Numbered from the stretch's first letter, positions 1-9,183 are shown. The stretch: 64,000 bases of DNA from Psychrobacter sp. 72-O-c (GCF_904846605.1 NZ_CAJHBI010000001.1:110393-174392), one strand, 5' to 3'. Notes: generated by a model from the sequence alone, not told the origin. A program made the numbers and translations.

Positions 1-360
1 CCCTAGTGGACCTGCCATTGAACCAATAGCTGCCCCTGCTACTGCACCGCCAACACCACCAACCGTAGTGCCTACTGGATGCGAACCTGGTTCGCCAGTA
101 ATAGCGTCAGCATTTAATTCATCTTTGGATTCATCTGACATATCTTTTACTTCATGGCGGTCGATATTATCGCGGTCGATGTTATCGCGATCGTTCATTA
201 CTCTATCGTTTGTCACGCGATCGTCACCGGCCAACCTACGCTCATTATCGTCAATTATGCGTTCTCTGTCACCTACTTCAAGGTTGTCATCAGTAATTAC
301 ACGATCGTTTGGATCTATTACACGATTATTAGGGTCTGTAATACGGCCATCGTTATTCAT
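1..360 (-). CDS. Glycine-zipper protein, C-terminus cut by window edge
   Basis: Reading the minus strand from the ATG at 358-360 gives an open frame of 120 codons that runs off the left edge without a stop. AAGGAC lies just upstream, separated from the ATG by six bases. The first 80 residues are very hydrophilic and repetitive, rich in D, N and R, with repeats such as DPNNRVIDPNDRVI and RDNIDRDNID. Then follow TGEPGSHPVGTTVGG and GVGGAVAGAAIGSMAGP, a run of small residues with a GxxxG-like pattern that resembles a glycine-zipper membrane motif. No signal peptide is visible. I do not recognise a specific family function. The charged head and glycine-zipper end suggest a stress-related or membrane-associated protein, but that is inference. 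The total length is unknown. Confidence 0.72.
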   Translation of the reverse strand, partial: MNNDGRITDPNNRVIDPNDRVITDDNLEVGDRERIIDDNERRLAGDDRVTNDRVMNDRDNIDRDNIDRHEVKDMSDESKDELNADAITGEPGSHPVGTTVGGVGGAVAGAAIGSMAGPLG

Positions 361-654
361 AGTATTGTCCTTAAATTATTTATTGTAATTTGCTTTTATT
401 GATTGCCAATCTAAACTAATCTAAAACAGGTCAGCAGTCTTATTTAACTCATTTAAAGTATAGGAAATTAAATAGGAAACCCGATAGGCCGAATATGTAA
501 ATTGTGTCCAAATTGCGATGACCTTACGTTACAGCATGTAGCTTTATGGAGATTTTGTACGCTAGCCTAACGTTTTAAGTAACATATAATGTGTCCTATA
601 TTAATCCTATCAAATATAGAGTCCTTTACTTTATTCGTTGATTGGGTGATTCTT

Positions 655-2259
655 TTATATATCTATCAATGCTCTTTTAATGGCCTGTTGCCATTTATTA
701 AGATGCTGCTCGCGGTTATCAGCTGACATACTCGGCTCAAATATACGATCGACTTGCCATGATGCTTTCATCGTTGCCTCATCATATAAGCCACTTTTTA
801 GACCAGCCAATAAAGCCGCACCTTTGGCGGTAATTTCGGTATCTTTGGGTCGTAGTACGGGCACACCAAGTAAGTCAGCTTGAAACTGCATTAGTAAATC
901 ATTATTAGCCGCGCCGCCATCAACTCTTAGCTCGGTGAGAGGATGAGGACTGTCTTTTTGCATCGCAACTAATACATCATAAGTCTGATAAGCAACCGCT
1001 TCTAAGGCCGCTCGCGCAATATGCGCTTTGGTAGTACCGCGGCTCATGCCACTAATACTGGCACTGACATCAGAGCGCCAATAAGGGGCACCAAGTCCTG
1101 TGAATGCGGGCAGCACGACTACCGACTCGCTACTGTCTACTTGTAGTGCTAGCGCTTCGACATCACAGCTTTGCTTAATCATACCTAAATTGTCGCGTAG
1201 CCATTGCATGATCGCCCCAGCCATAAATACGCTCCCTTCTAGCGCGTAATTTATTTCTCGGTTAATACCAAAACTGGACGGCTGTAACATGCGTTTTCCG
1301 GACTGCATAATCTGTCCTAGTGATCGATTGTCTATACGACTAGGCCCAATTTTTCGTTGCCAAGCTATGGTAGTTAGCAATTGATGTTCACTCAGCTTAG
1401 GTGCTTGACCGATGTTCATGAGCATGAAGCAGCCGGTGCCATAAGTATTTTTGGCCATGCCGGCATCGAGACAACCTTGCCCAAAGAGCGCAGCTTGCTG
1501 ATCACCTAATACCGCGTGGATAGGAATTTGCTTAGCGAACAGCCCTTTTTTAGTTTTGCCAAAGTCGCCATCAGAAGGCAGTACTTTGGGTAATATCGTC
1601 ATCGGTATCTCAAAACGTGCGCACAGCTCATCCGACCATGACAATTTATGAATGTCATATAACAAGGTACGTGAGGCATTGGTAATATCAATGACATGCT
1701 CGCCGCCAGTCAGTTGATACATAAGCCAGCTGTCAATCGTACCAACCGCTATCTGGCCACTGCTTGCACGAGCTTTAATATTAGGATTATGCTCAAGTAG
1801 CCACGCAATTTTACTGGCACTAAAATAGGGATCTAGCCGCAAGCCAGTGATACGTTGTACTTCTTTCGCCATATTCTGATTGCTATTATCAGTACTATCA
1901 CCGACACTCTCAGCAGCTAGGTTTTTACAATAGCTTGCCGTACGCCGATCTTGCCAGATAATAGCAGGGGCCAATGCTTTGCCCGTTTGTTTATCCCAAA
2001 TGACAATCGACTCACGCTGATTGGTAATCGCAATACTAGTGACATCGGTTGCTAGTAGCCCTGCTTGATTAATCACATCATGAGCGCAGCTGATTTGCGT
2101 CTGCCAAATCTGTTGCGCATCTTGTTCCACATAGCCAGCTTTTGGAGTTTGTAGCGTCGTTGGCTTTTGCACCATTTTAATCGGACGCGCATGGTCATCA
2201 TATAAAATCGCTCGACTCGATGTTGTCCCTTGATCTAACGCCAAAATATAGCCTGCCAT
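655..2259 (-). CDS. glpK: Glycerol kinase
   Basis: Cytoplasmic ATP:glycerol 3-phosphotransferase of the FGGY family, which makes sn-glycerol 3-phosphate for lipid synthesis or catabolism. The N-terminal phosphate-binding loop LALDQGTTSSRA (about residues 6-17) is intact, as are NQRES, GTIDSWLMYQLTGG and VLGDQQAALFGQ. The protein has about 534 residues against about 500 in E. coli GlpK. The excess is mainly an insertion of about 30 residues between TTIAWQ and YALEGSVF, and a smaller polar insertion near residues 115-130. I chose the ATG at 2259 because AGGAG lies six bases before it; a GTG one codon upstream (2262) is too close to that site. No glpF or glpD lies next to it, so it appears to be a stand-alone gene. 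Confidence 0.95.
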   Translation of the reverse strand: MAGYILALDQGTTSSRAILYDDHARPIKMVQKPTTLQTPKAGYVEQDAQQIWQTQISCAHDVINQAGLLATDVTSIAITNQRESIVIWDKQTGKALAPAIIWQDRRTASYCKNLAAESVGDSTDNSNQNMAKEVQRITGLRLDPYFSASKIAWLLEHNPNIKARASSGQIAVGTIDSWLMYQLTGGEHVIDITNASRTLLYDIHKLSWSDELCARFEIPMTILPKVLPSDGDFGKTKKGLFAKQIPIHAVLGDQQAALFGQGCLDAGMAKNTYGTGCFMLMNIGQAPKLSEHQLLTTIAWQRKIGPSRIDNRSLGQIMQSGKRMLQPSSFGINREINYALEGSVFMAGAIMQWLRDNLGMIKQSCDVEALALQVDSSESVVVLPAFTGLGAPYWRSDVSASISGMSRGTTKAHIARAALEAVAYQTYDVLVAMQKDSPHPLTELRVDGGAANNDLLMQFQADLLGVPVLRPKDTEITAKGAALLAGLKSGLYDEATMKASWQVDRIFEPSMSADNREQHLNKWQQAIKRALIDI

Positions 2260-2454
2260 CACCGACTCCTTTTTATACTATCGCTTATTTTGATAGCGTA
2301 TTTTTTATAAACTGTATTCTTATAATAAGCATATTGATTGTTAGTGCGCGCATTTATAGCTAGCAAAAATATAGCATACAACATCACTATATGACGGTTG
2401 TAAAACCTACTATAGTAAAAAATTTGATGTCTTCAACCCTCAATCTATTATGAA

Positions 2455-2645
2455 CAGGGGCTTGACGCCTAACAAATCTCTTGTCATTTATTAGGAATAA
2501 ATAGTGCTATGGTTCACGCAATAAAATTATTTCTTTAACAGAAATAGACCCGGCATTCAATAGGAAACAAGATAATAGTAAGCCTTGACCCGTCACTATT
2601 GTGGCTCTACAGTGTACGCTTTGTTAGTGACGATGGCTTTTTTAA
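2455..2645 (+). promoter_or_regulatory. Structured leader or small RNA before the efflux operon
   Basis: This spacer holds several short hairpins (for example GGC/GCC near 2459-2469, TTTATT/AATAAA near 2487-2501, ATTTCT/AGAAAT near 2529-2545). It ends in a larger hairpin with a T-tract at 2579-2644. No open frame of note is present. A promoter may sit near 2481 (TTGTCA) and 2505, but the -10 is weak. The upstream gene glpK points away, so the terminator must serve a plus-strand transcript that begins within this spacer: either an independent small RNA or a leader that attenuates the TolC-like gene 120 bp downstream. I matched it to no known riboswitch class. Confidence 0.4.
2579..2644 (+). 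terminator. Large terminator-like hairpin in the efflux operon leader
   Basis: AAGCC (2580-2584) and GTCACTA (2592-2598) pair with TAGTGAC (2625-2631) and GGCTT (2635-2639), followed by a run of T. The loop between the inner arms is about 26 bases and contains the short palindrome TACAGTGTA. The opposite strand lacks a T-run after the hairpin, so the terminator is oriented towards the TolC-like gene. Confidence 0.55.
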
Positions 2646-2766
2646 CCACTAATTAATAGACTTTTGTTAGTAATTTCGTCATCATACCAATTTATACGTT
2701 ATGGCAGATCAAAAATACTAACACTGGGCGCTATTTTAAAATACCTTACATTCTAATTAATGGCTT

Positions 2767-4452
2767 ATGTTACTTATGAAATTTGTTTTTTGGTCTCTGC
2801 CTACTGCTGTGTTTGCTCTTATGCTGACAGGGATATCTGTACATACCGTAGCAAGCACTGATATCAACACGGAAAGCAGTCAGCCAAAGGATGCAGTGGC
2901 ACCAACAACGATTACCCAAATTGTTGATGTTGATAATAATTTTAAACCTAATAACACCGCAACGAATGCAACAAATTTGACAGTAGCTGCAAATATTGAG
3001 ACCAATGACAGCGCGCAAAAAAAAGGCTTGGCCACCCTTGTTGACCCCATTACTCATAAGCGCATTGATAATAGTTATGCGCTAGAAGTCTCTAGCTTTT
3101 TAAGCCTAGAGCAGGCACAAAATATCTTATTGCAAGTCTCGCCAAAACTTGCTGCCAATCAAGCCGCTATTGCCTCTAGTGAATATCAAACCGACGCTCT
3201 CAAAACCATAGATAACCCTTTTGTGTTCGCACGGGTATCTGCTAGTGCTTATAGCTTGCAAGAAGATATTAACTTATCAGGGCTAAAAAATGGGATCGAA
3301 AACGAGGTGAATAATGCGGTTAGTGATATTGTTCCGCCTACTCCGCCGCTACCCAATTTTGGCGAGTTGGTCGGTGAGCGTCTTCCAGACTCTTACGACT
3401 TCAAGCGTTCAGGTTCAACGACAGGCGCAGGTATTGGTGTCGTCTGGCCGATTTATACCGCTGGGCGCACAACCGCTTTAACGGGTGCCTCAAATGCACG
3501 CACTCAAGAAGCTGTAGCCGACAGTATATTAGATAAAAATGAGCTGTATAACACTCTGATTGATCGTTATTTTAAAGCGCAACTGGCTATCATCGCCGCC
3601 TATCTACGTGAAGATGCTTATGACACCTTGCAGCAGACCGATCATATGGCGAAGCGGCTGTTCGAAGAAGGGTTTATCTCGCGGGTAGATCGTCTAGAAG
3701 CACAGTCTGCGCTGGCGAATGCAAAGAGTGAAGCCGTTAATGCTAATAATGATGCCCGCCTCGCTATGATTGCCTTGCAGCGTCTATTACGCACAGATTA
3801 TCGTATCAAGCCTACCACCCCATTATTTGTCTCCAGCCGTCCGTTACCAGATGTAGACTACTTCCAAAAGTTAGCACTTAATAATCATCCAGGACTACAG
3901 AAAGTTGCTGCTAAACGTGCGCAAGCGCAGCAGCTACACGCACTATCAGATACTGGCTATAAACCGACAGTAATGCTCTATGGCTATGGACAAGTCGAAA
4001 AAGACCCAAGCTGGGTCGCTGGCATATCTGCCAGTTGGAAGTTATGGGGTGGACTCGACAAAACGGCTTCACTAGCATCCAGCAAGGCCAAAATACGCCA
4101 AGCCGATTTGTCTGAGATTGAGGTGAGTGACAATCTGCTGCTATTGGTCGAAAAAAACTGGCACGATGTTAATAATGCCCAGTCTCGTTATCAGGCATTA
4201 CAGAGCAATGTTGACTTAGCCGCAGAATTATTACGTCTGCGCCAACTTGGTCTGCAGGAAGGCGTGAATACCACCATTGATGTGGTACAAGCACAAACGC
4301 GATCGCTGAAGGCGCGTACCGAACAGGCGCAGGCTGCAAATAATTATGTGCAAGCACTTGCCGCATTGATGCAAAGCTGCGGTACGCCCTTAGCATTCAA
4401 CGCTTATCTGAATGCTGCTGATATTCAGCTACCGGCATTATATAAAGAATAA
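2767..4452 (+). CDS. TolC-family outer-membrane efflux protein
   Basis: Outer-membrane channel of the OEP/TolC family; it probably forms the exit duct for the HlyD and permease proteins encoded downstream. The start MLLMKFVFWSLPTAVFALML gives a signal peptide that ends near VAS (residue 30). About 75 polar residues rich in T, N and A follow before the first OEP repeat (LSLEQAQNILLQVSPKLAANQ). The two OEP repeats are visible, with long helices rich in A, Q and L (NAKSEAVNANNDARLAMIALQ; RTEQAQAANNYVQALAALM) and the typical GYKPTVMLYGYGQ strand. At 561 residues it is longer than the usual 450-500 because of the N-terminal spacer. No strong ribosome-binding site is seen; an ATG three codons downstream (2776) is an alternative start. 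It is the first gene of a co-directional cluster that extends to 9183. Confidence 0.88.
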   Translation: MLLMKFVFWSLPTAVFALMLTGISVHTVASTDINTESSQPKDAVAPTTITQIVDVDNNFKPNNTATNATNLTVAANIETNDSAQKKGLATLVDPITHKRIDNSYALEVSSFLSLEQAQNILLQVSPKLAANQAAIASSEYQTDALKTIDNPFVFARVSASAYSLQEDINLSGLKNGIENEVNNAVSDIVPPTPPLPNFGELVGERLPDSYDFKRSGSTTGAGIGVVWPIYTAGRTTALTGASNARTQEAVADSILDKNELYNTLIDRYFKAQLAIIAAYLREDAYDTLQQTDHMAKRLFEEGFISRVDRLEAQSALANAKSEAVNANNDARLAMIALQRLLRTDYRIKPTTPLFVSSRPLPDVDYFQKLALNNHPGLQKVAAKRAQAQQLHALSDTGYKPTVMLYGYGQVEKDPSWVAGISASWKLWGGLDKTASLASSKAKIRQADLSEIEVSDNLLLLVEKNWHDVNNAQSRYQALQSNVDLAAELLRLRQLGLQEGVNTTIDVVQAQTRSLKARTEQAQAANNYVQALAALMQSCGTPLAFNAYLNAADIQLPALYKE

Positions 4453-4525
4453 TATTTGTAAAAACGATGATATTGATGATATCGAAGACAACTGAATAAA
4501 GCGCTCACTACTATATGGCTATGCT

Positions 4526-5404
4526 ATGAATAAACCTACTATGAATAACCCTACTCCAGCAGCAAAGTGGCAACACCTTATACTCAGAACATGGCGAAAT
4601 ACTAGCAAATCTAATGTTTGGGCACATTGCGCCAGCGTAGGTTTTTTTGGTTTTTTATCTATTTTTCCAGTAATGGCTGTGTTTGTGCTGATTTATGGTT
4701 TGGCCTTTTCACCTGCTGAAATGGAAGCACAAATCTCAATTCTGCGTCCATTCATGCCTCCGACAGTGTATGACGTCCTTGATGCACGCTTGAGTGAGCT
4801 GGTTGCGAACACCAAATCGCGCCTGACTTACAGTCTAATCCTCTCAACATCGTTGGCACTTTATGCAGGCTCTCGCGGTATCAAATATTTGATTATTCTC
4901 ATAAACCTTGCCTTTCATATCACCCAAGAGCGAAATTTCATACCAGGCCTTATCCGCGCAATTGGTCTGACTATTGCAGCACTAGTCGTATCTATCATAG
5001 CGCTGGCATCGATTGCCGCCATTCCATTAATAGCCACGTATTTTCCTTTTCCGCAGATAGCAAAGACTATTGCACTTTGGAGCAGGTGGCCTATATTAGC
5101 GGTCATCATATTCTTTAGTTTTCTAGGCCTTTATCGTTTTGCGCCAAACCGCGAAACAGTGCGTTTCAAAAAACTAATACCAGGGGCTGCCTTGGCAACC
5201 GTGCTTTGGATTGTATTGTCTGTTGTGTTCTCAATCTATGTACAAAACTTTAATAACTATAGTGCTGAATTTGGTGCGCTTTCAGCTGCCGTAGTGATAA
5301 TGCTGTGGCTTTATTATTCGGCGTTTATTGTGGCGCTTGGTGCTGTTTTTAACTCTGAACTCGTAGAAAGTGCTAAGGCCGATGCTATTCGAGTTTACCC
5401 TTAA
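4526..5404 (+). CDS. YihY/BrkB-family inner-membrane protein
   Basis: Polytopic inner-membrane protein of the YihY/virulence factor BrkB family. Typical elements are visible: ASVGFFGFLSIFPVMAVFVLIYGL in the first membrane segment, LYAGSRGIKYLIILINLAF, the later helices IGLTIAALVVSIIALASIAAIP and WPILAVIIFFSFLGLYRFAPNR, and the C-terminal FGALSAAVVIMLWLYYSAFIVALGAVFNSEL, a hallmark of the family. About six membrane segments in 292 residues is the usual size. The molecular function of the family is not settled. The gene lies 73 bp after the TolC-like gene and 66 bp before the HlyD gene in the same direction, so it is likely co-transcribed with an export system, which is an unusual partner. No clear Shine-Dalgarno precedes the ATG. 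Confidence 0.88.
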   Translation: MNKPTMNNPTPAAKWQHLILRTWRNTSKSNVWAHCASVGFFGFLSIFPVMAVFVLIYGLAFSPAEMEAQISILRPFMPPTVYDVLDARLSELVANTKSRLTYSLILSTSLALYAGSRGIKYLIILINLAFHITQERNFIPGLIRAIGLTIAALVVSIIALASIAAIPLIATYFPFPQIAKTIALWSRWPILAVIIFFSFLGLYRFAPNRETVRFKKLIPGAALATVLWIVLSVVFSIYVQNFNNYSAEFGALSAAVVIMLWLYYSAFIVALGAVFNSELVESAKADAIRVYP

Positions 5405-5470
5405 ACAGCTTGTTAAACGATTAAATAAACCCTTTATTCTCTCCTCTACTGCTTTAGGAAACCTGCTGTT

Positions 5471-6682
5471 ATGTCCGAACCTCACAATGAATCTGATAAT
5501 GACTCTGATAACACTAAAGAATTAGACCCATCAGATACTCTTGATAACGAGCAAACATCTAATGCAGTTGAAACTGATACCGTAGAGCAAATAGCGCCTA
5601 ACTATAATCGTGTCAGATCAGAGGCAGTAACTGCAAAAAAATCAGCAGTGATGAAAAAGGCTATCCTTACGCTACTGATTATTATAGTGCTGGGCTTTAT
5701 CGCTTATGGATTGTTTAAAAGCAATGAACACAGCGAGCCCGAAGTCATTACTTTGCAAGGGCAAATGCAAATGCAGCAAACGTCCATCGCGGCTAAAGTG
5801 CCGGGTCGTATTGCTCAAATATTGGTCACTGAAGGCGATACAGTCAGCGCCGGTCAGCAGTTGATTGAGATGGATTCACCTGAAATTACGGCAAAGATTA
5901 ATCAAGCGCGTGCGGGTAAGCAAATGGCACAAAGCCAACTGGATAAAGCAGAGAATGGCGCACGCCCGCAAGAGATTGCGCAAGCAAAAGCAGCATGGCA
6001 AGCCAATAAGGCAGCGTCTGATCTAGCAGCAAACACCTATGAGCGTGTCAATCGCCTTTATGAAGAAGGCTTGATGGCACGGCAAAAGCGTGATGAGTCT
6101 TATGCTCAATATCTGGCCACCCAAGATCAAACGGAAGCGGCGCTCTTGCAGTACGACTTAGCGATGGAAGGCGCACGCAGTGAAGATAAATCAGCAGCAA
6201 CCGCACAAGTAGCCCAAGTGGATGCCAAGCTAGAAGAAGCGCTGGTCGCTCAACAAGAAGCCAGTCTAAAAAGCCCTATTGCTGGTATTGTTGATAATGT
6301 TATCGTTAGCGCCGGTGAAGTCATCGGGCAAGGCGTGCCACTACTAACCTTAGTCGATACCAATGATCAATGGGTGGTCATCAATGTTACCGAAACCTAT
6401 TTAAATCAGTTTGCTATTGGCCAGCAGTTTACCGGCACTATCCCAGCTCTATCATCACCTGAGCGTCCCTACTCTAAAAAGTTCACTGTCTATGCGACCT
6501 CATCATTATCTGACTTTGCCACCTGGCGAGCGACCAATAATGACGATGGCTTTGATGTGCGTACCTTTGAAGTCAAGGCACGACCAACGACTCCAGACTC
6601 GCGTATTCGTTCAGGAATGAGTGTCATCGTGCGCATCAATCCACAAGCTGCCAACAATCAGTCTATTAAGGCTCAAGAGTAA
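5471..6682 (+). CDS. HlyD-family periplasmic adaptor protein
   Basis: Membrane-fusion (adaptor) protein that should link inner-membrane permeases to the TolC-like channel. It has a polar N-terminal cytoplasmic tail of about 60 residues (rich in D, E, S, N) and one membrane anchor near residues 64-84 (KKAILTLLIIIVLGFIAYGL). The split lipoyl domain follows (IAAKVPGRIAQILVTEGDTVSAGQ and SPIAGIVDNVIVSAGEVIGQG) around an alpha-helical hairpin (about residues 150-270). A beta-barrel domain ends in the RIRSGMSVIVRI motif. At 403 residues it is a normal EmrA/YbhG-like size. The next gene starts three bases after its stop, showing a tight operon with the two permeases. Confidence 0.92.
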   Translation: MSEPHNESDNDSDNTKELDPSDTLDNEQTSNAVETDTVEQIAPNYNRVRSEAVTAKKSAVMKKAILTLLIIIVLGFIAYGLFKSNEHSEPEVITLQGQMQMQQTSIAAKVPGRIAQILVTEGDTVSAGQQLIEMDSPEITAKINQARAGKQMAQSQLDKAENGARPQEIAQAKAAWQANKAASDLAANTYERVNRLYEEGLMARQKRDESYAQYLATQDQTEAALLQYDLAMEGARSEDKSAATAQVAQVDAKLEEALVAQQEASLKSPIAGIVDNVIVSAGEVIGQGVPLLTLVDTNDQWVVINVTETYLNQFAIGQQFTGTIPALSSPERPYSKKFTVYATSSLSDFATWRATNNDDGFDVRTFEVKARPTTPDSRIRSGMSVIVRINPQAANNQSIKAQE

Positions 6683-6685
6683 GCT

Positions 6686-7987
6686 ATGCGCTTTATCGAG
6701 GCTTTTTTACGTAGTGCCGCCTATGAGCGGCGTTTTTTAGCCAAAAATCATTGGGACTTTGCGATGGTGGTTTGGATACCGCTGGCAACGGTATTACTAA
6801 TTTGGTGGATATTTTCGCAGACTCAAATTACCAATCTGCCTATCGGGGTCATTGATCAGGACAATAGCCCGGTCGCTAATACGGTTGTGCGTTATTTAGA
6901 AGCCAGCCCTGATCTTACTGTCAAGCAACTCTATTACTCGCCAGCTGCCGCCGAATCGGCTATTTTGCAGCGGGAAATTTATGCGGTCGTTATTATCCCT
7001 GAAGACTTTGAACGTAATATCTTATCGAGTAAACCGGCACCTATTGTCTTGCAAGTGAATGCTCAGTACGGTACCCATTCCGGCATTATCCAAAAAGGCG
7101 TACAATCTGTCGTCGGCACCTTGTCCGCAGGCGTCGAAATACAACGTTTGGTCAAGCAAGGTATGGCACCATCGCAAGCCGCTATCGCTTACTCGCCTAT
7201 TGGCATTCAACGCACTAGCTTATTTAACGCGGCGACCGACTATCAGCAATTTTTGGCATCAACGGTCATTCCTGCGCTATTACATATATTAGCGATGGTG
7301 ATTGGTGCTACGACTATCGGTCGCGAGCTACGCGATAAGCAACTTGGCCGTTGGTATCGTTTTATTGATACTGGCCGCCCTGATTTAACCTTGTTGAAAG
7401 ATGCTGAAACAGTATCAGTTCTAGAAAACAAACAAGATAGCGTGCCTAATACTGAACTATTATTACGCTCGAAGACGCCTAAACCAGTCAGTACCTTGGT
7501 ATTACTATCAGGATTGTTGGGAAAATATTTTTGGCCGATACTGGCTTATAGTGTCTGGTCAGCGTTGGCTCTATGGTTGGCAACTCCTCACCAAACGATT
7601 GCTATCAGCTCGTGGATAGCGATTTATATCGGCCTTATATTGCTCATGACGCTATCATTTTGGCTTGGTGCCATTTTTACTTTAGGCTCGTTTTCATTAC
7701 GGGCTGGATTGTCTGCTACCGGCTTTATTTCAGCACCTTCTTATGCTTTTGCTGGTGTGACTTTTCCTTATATTGCGATTAGCGATAGCGCCAAGCATTG
7801 GTCGGATGTATTACCGCTTACCCATTACCTTAAGCTACATATCGCCCAGCTACAAATGCAGGCACCAGTCGCCGTCTCTCTACCCATCGTTTACGGCTTA
7901 ACCATAGCAACTTTGATTACGATGACATTGACAGCTTTGTTAACCAAACGTGCGCTTGCGCATCCTGAACGCTGGGGGGCACGCTAA
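6686..7987 (+). CDS. ABC-2 type transporter permease (first of a pair)
   Basis: Inner-membrane permease of the ABC-2 type. It has an N-terminal membrane segment (VVWIPLATVLLIWWIF, about residues 27-45), a periplasmic domain of about 150 residues starting LPIGVIDQDNSPVANTVVRYLEASP, and a C-terminal bundle of about five membrane segments. This is the layout of YhgE/YhhJ-like ABC2_membrane_3 proteins, which resemble the permeases of DrrB/YbhR-type exporters. A polar cytoplasmic loop (about residues 235-265) separates the second and third membrane helices. Its stop codon overlaps the start of the next gene by one base (TAATG), indicating translational coupling. No nucleotide-binding domain is present in it or in any neighbour, so the energy source is unclear. 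Confidence 0.88.
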   Translation: MRFIEAFLRSAAYERRFLAKNHWDFAMVVWIPLATVLLIWWIFSQTQITNLPIGVIDQDNSPVANTVVRYLEASPDLTVKQLYYSPAAAESAILQREIYAVVIIPEDFERNILSSKPAPIVLQVNAQYGTHSGIIQKGVQSVVGTLSAGVEIQRLVKQGMAPSQAAIAYSPIGIQRTSLFNAATDYQQFLASTVIPALLHILAMVIGATTIGRELRDKQLGRWYRFIDTGRPDLTLLKDAETVSVLENKQDSVPNTELLLRSKTPKPVSTLVLLSGLLGKYFWPILAYSVWSALALWLATPHQTIAISSWIAIYIGLILLMTLSFWLGAIFTLGSFSLRAGLSATGFISAPSYAFAGVTFPYIAISDSAKHWSDVLPLTHYLKLHIAQLQMQAPVAVSLPIVYGLTIATLITMTLTALLTKRALAHPERWGAR

Positions 7988-9183
7988 TGTCGCCACAATC
8001 AGAAAATAATCTATCAAAAACCACGTCAGCATCTACGGTCTTGCCAGTATCGGAGACATTTTGGGTAAGCTTTATCCGGACATTCAAAGATATCTTCGCC
8101 GATAAAGGCGTGATCTTGATGCTTATTATTGCGCCAATTATTTATGGTTTCTTTTATCCATGGCCGTATTCAACCGAAGTGGTCAATCATGTGCCGGTTG
8201 GTATTATTGATCATGACAATAGCAAACTGTCGCGCACTATTGTCCGTTATGCTAGCGCCAGTCCGCAGCTGGATACTGAGCGCTTTATCAATGAGCAAGC
8301 AGCTAAAGAAGCCATGTGGTCAGATCAAATCGCCGGCTATATGATTATTCCGAGCGGTCTTGAGCAGCAAGTATTATCAGGAAAATCGGCTAATGTCAGC
8401 GTCCTAGGTAATGGTGGCTACTTTATTTTAAATAAAAATGTTCAATTAGGATTTTTGCAAGCGGTAAGTACGGTATCAGCCGGGATTGAGGTTAAGAAAA
8501 AGGTAGCACAAGGGGCTTATCTACCTACCGCAGCACAAAATACTCAAGCAGTGCCGCTACAGATTATTCCTTTATACAATCAAACGGAAGGCTATGGTGC
8601 TTATGTGGTACCAGCAGTGTCTATTATCATTTTGCAGCAGACACTTTTGATGGCCACGGCTATGCTGATTGGTACGTGGTATGAACAACGCCGTCATGTC
8701 ACTAGTATTCGCGGCTGGCTCGGGCGGATTATGGCACTCAGTCTGCTCAGCTTTATTATTGGCTGCTTTTATTACGGCTGGGCATTTGAGCTCCATCATT
8801 ACCCACGCGGTCAAAATATGCTGGGCAGTTTGTTATTTTTACTGCTGTTTTGTCCGACCGTAGCGACGCTTGGCTGCGTACTTGGGCTGTGGTTCCGGCA
8901 ACGTGAGCGTAGTATGCAGATCTTGATTTTCAGCTCGCTACCGATATTTTTCTTAAGTGGTTATCCTTGGCCTGCCAACCAACTTCCCGAAGCGTTACAA
9001 CTGGTGCGCTGGCTGGTACCAACTACCCCTGCTATCAATACTTCTGTACAGCTCAATCAGATGGGAGCAAGCGTCTCGCAAGTTGCCACAGGATTTTATG
9101 CGCTTGCAGCTTTATGGCTATTTTACTTTATGCTACTGATGCTTTTCCGTTGGCGCACTACTCAAGATAAAGCGATTTATTAA
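7987..9183 (+). CDS. ABC-2 type transporter permease (second of a pair)
   Basis: A second permease homologous in layout to the gene before it: membrane segment near residues 38-55 (GVILMLIIAPIIYGFFYPWP), periplasmic domain starting VPVGIIDHDNSKLSRTIVRYASASP, and five C-terminal membrane helices including AVSIIILQQTLLMATAMLIGTWYEQR and FLSGYPWPANQLPEAL. The paired motifs IGVIDQDNS and VGIIDHDNS suggest that the two arose by duplication and work as a heterodimer. The start overlaps the stop of the previous gene. Its product probably completes a trans-envelope exporter with the HlyD and TolC-like proteins; the substrate cannot be read from the sequence. The cluster ends at the terminator at 9269-9303. 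Confidence 0.88.
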   Translation: MSPQSENNLSKTTSASTVLPVSETFWVSFIRTFKDIFADKGVILMLIIAPIIYGFFYPWPYSTEVVNHVPVGIIDHDNSKLSRTIVRYASASPQLDTERFINEQAAKEAMWSDQIAGYMIIPSGLEQQVLSGKSANVSVLGNGGYFILNKNVQLGFLQAVSTVSAGIEVKKKVAQGAYLPTAAQNTQAVPLQIIPLYNQTEGYGAYVVPAVSIIILQQTLLMATAMLIGTWYEQRRHVTSIRGWLGRIMALSLLSFIIGCFYYGWAFELHHYPRGQNMLGSLLFLLLFCPTVATLGCVLGLWFRQRERSMQILIFSSLPIFFLSGYPWPANQLPEALQLVRWLVPTTPAINTSVQLNQMGASVSQVATGFYALAALWLFYFMLLMLFRWRTTQDKAIY

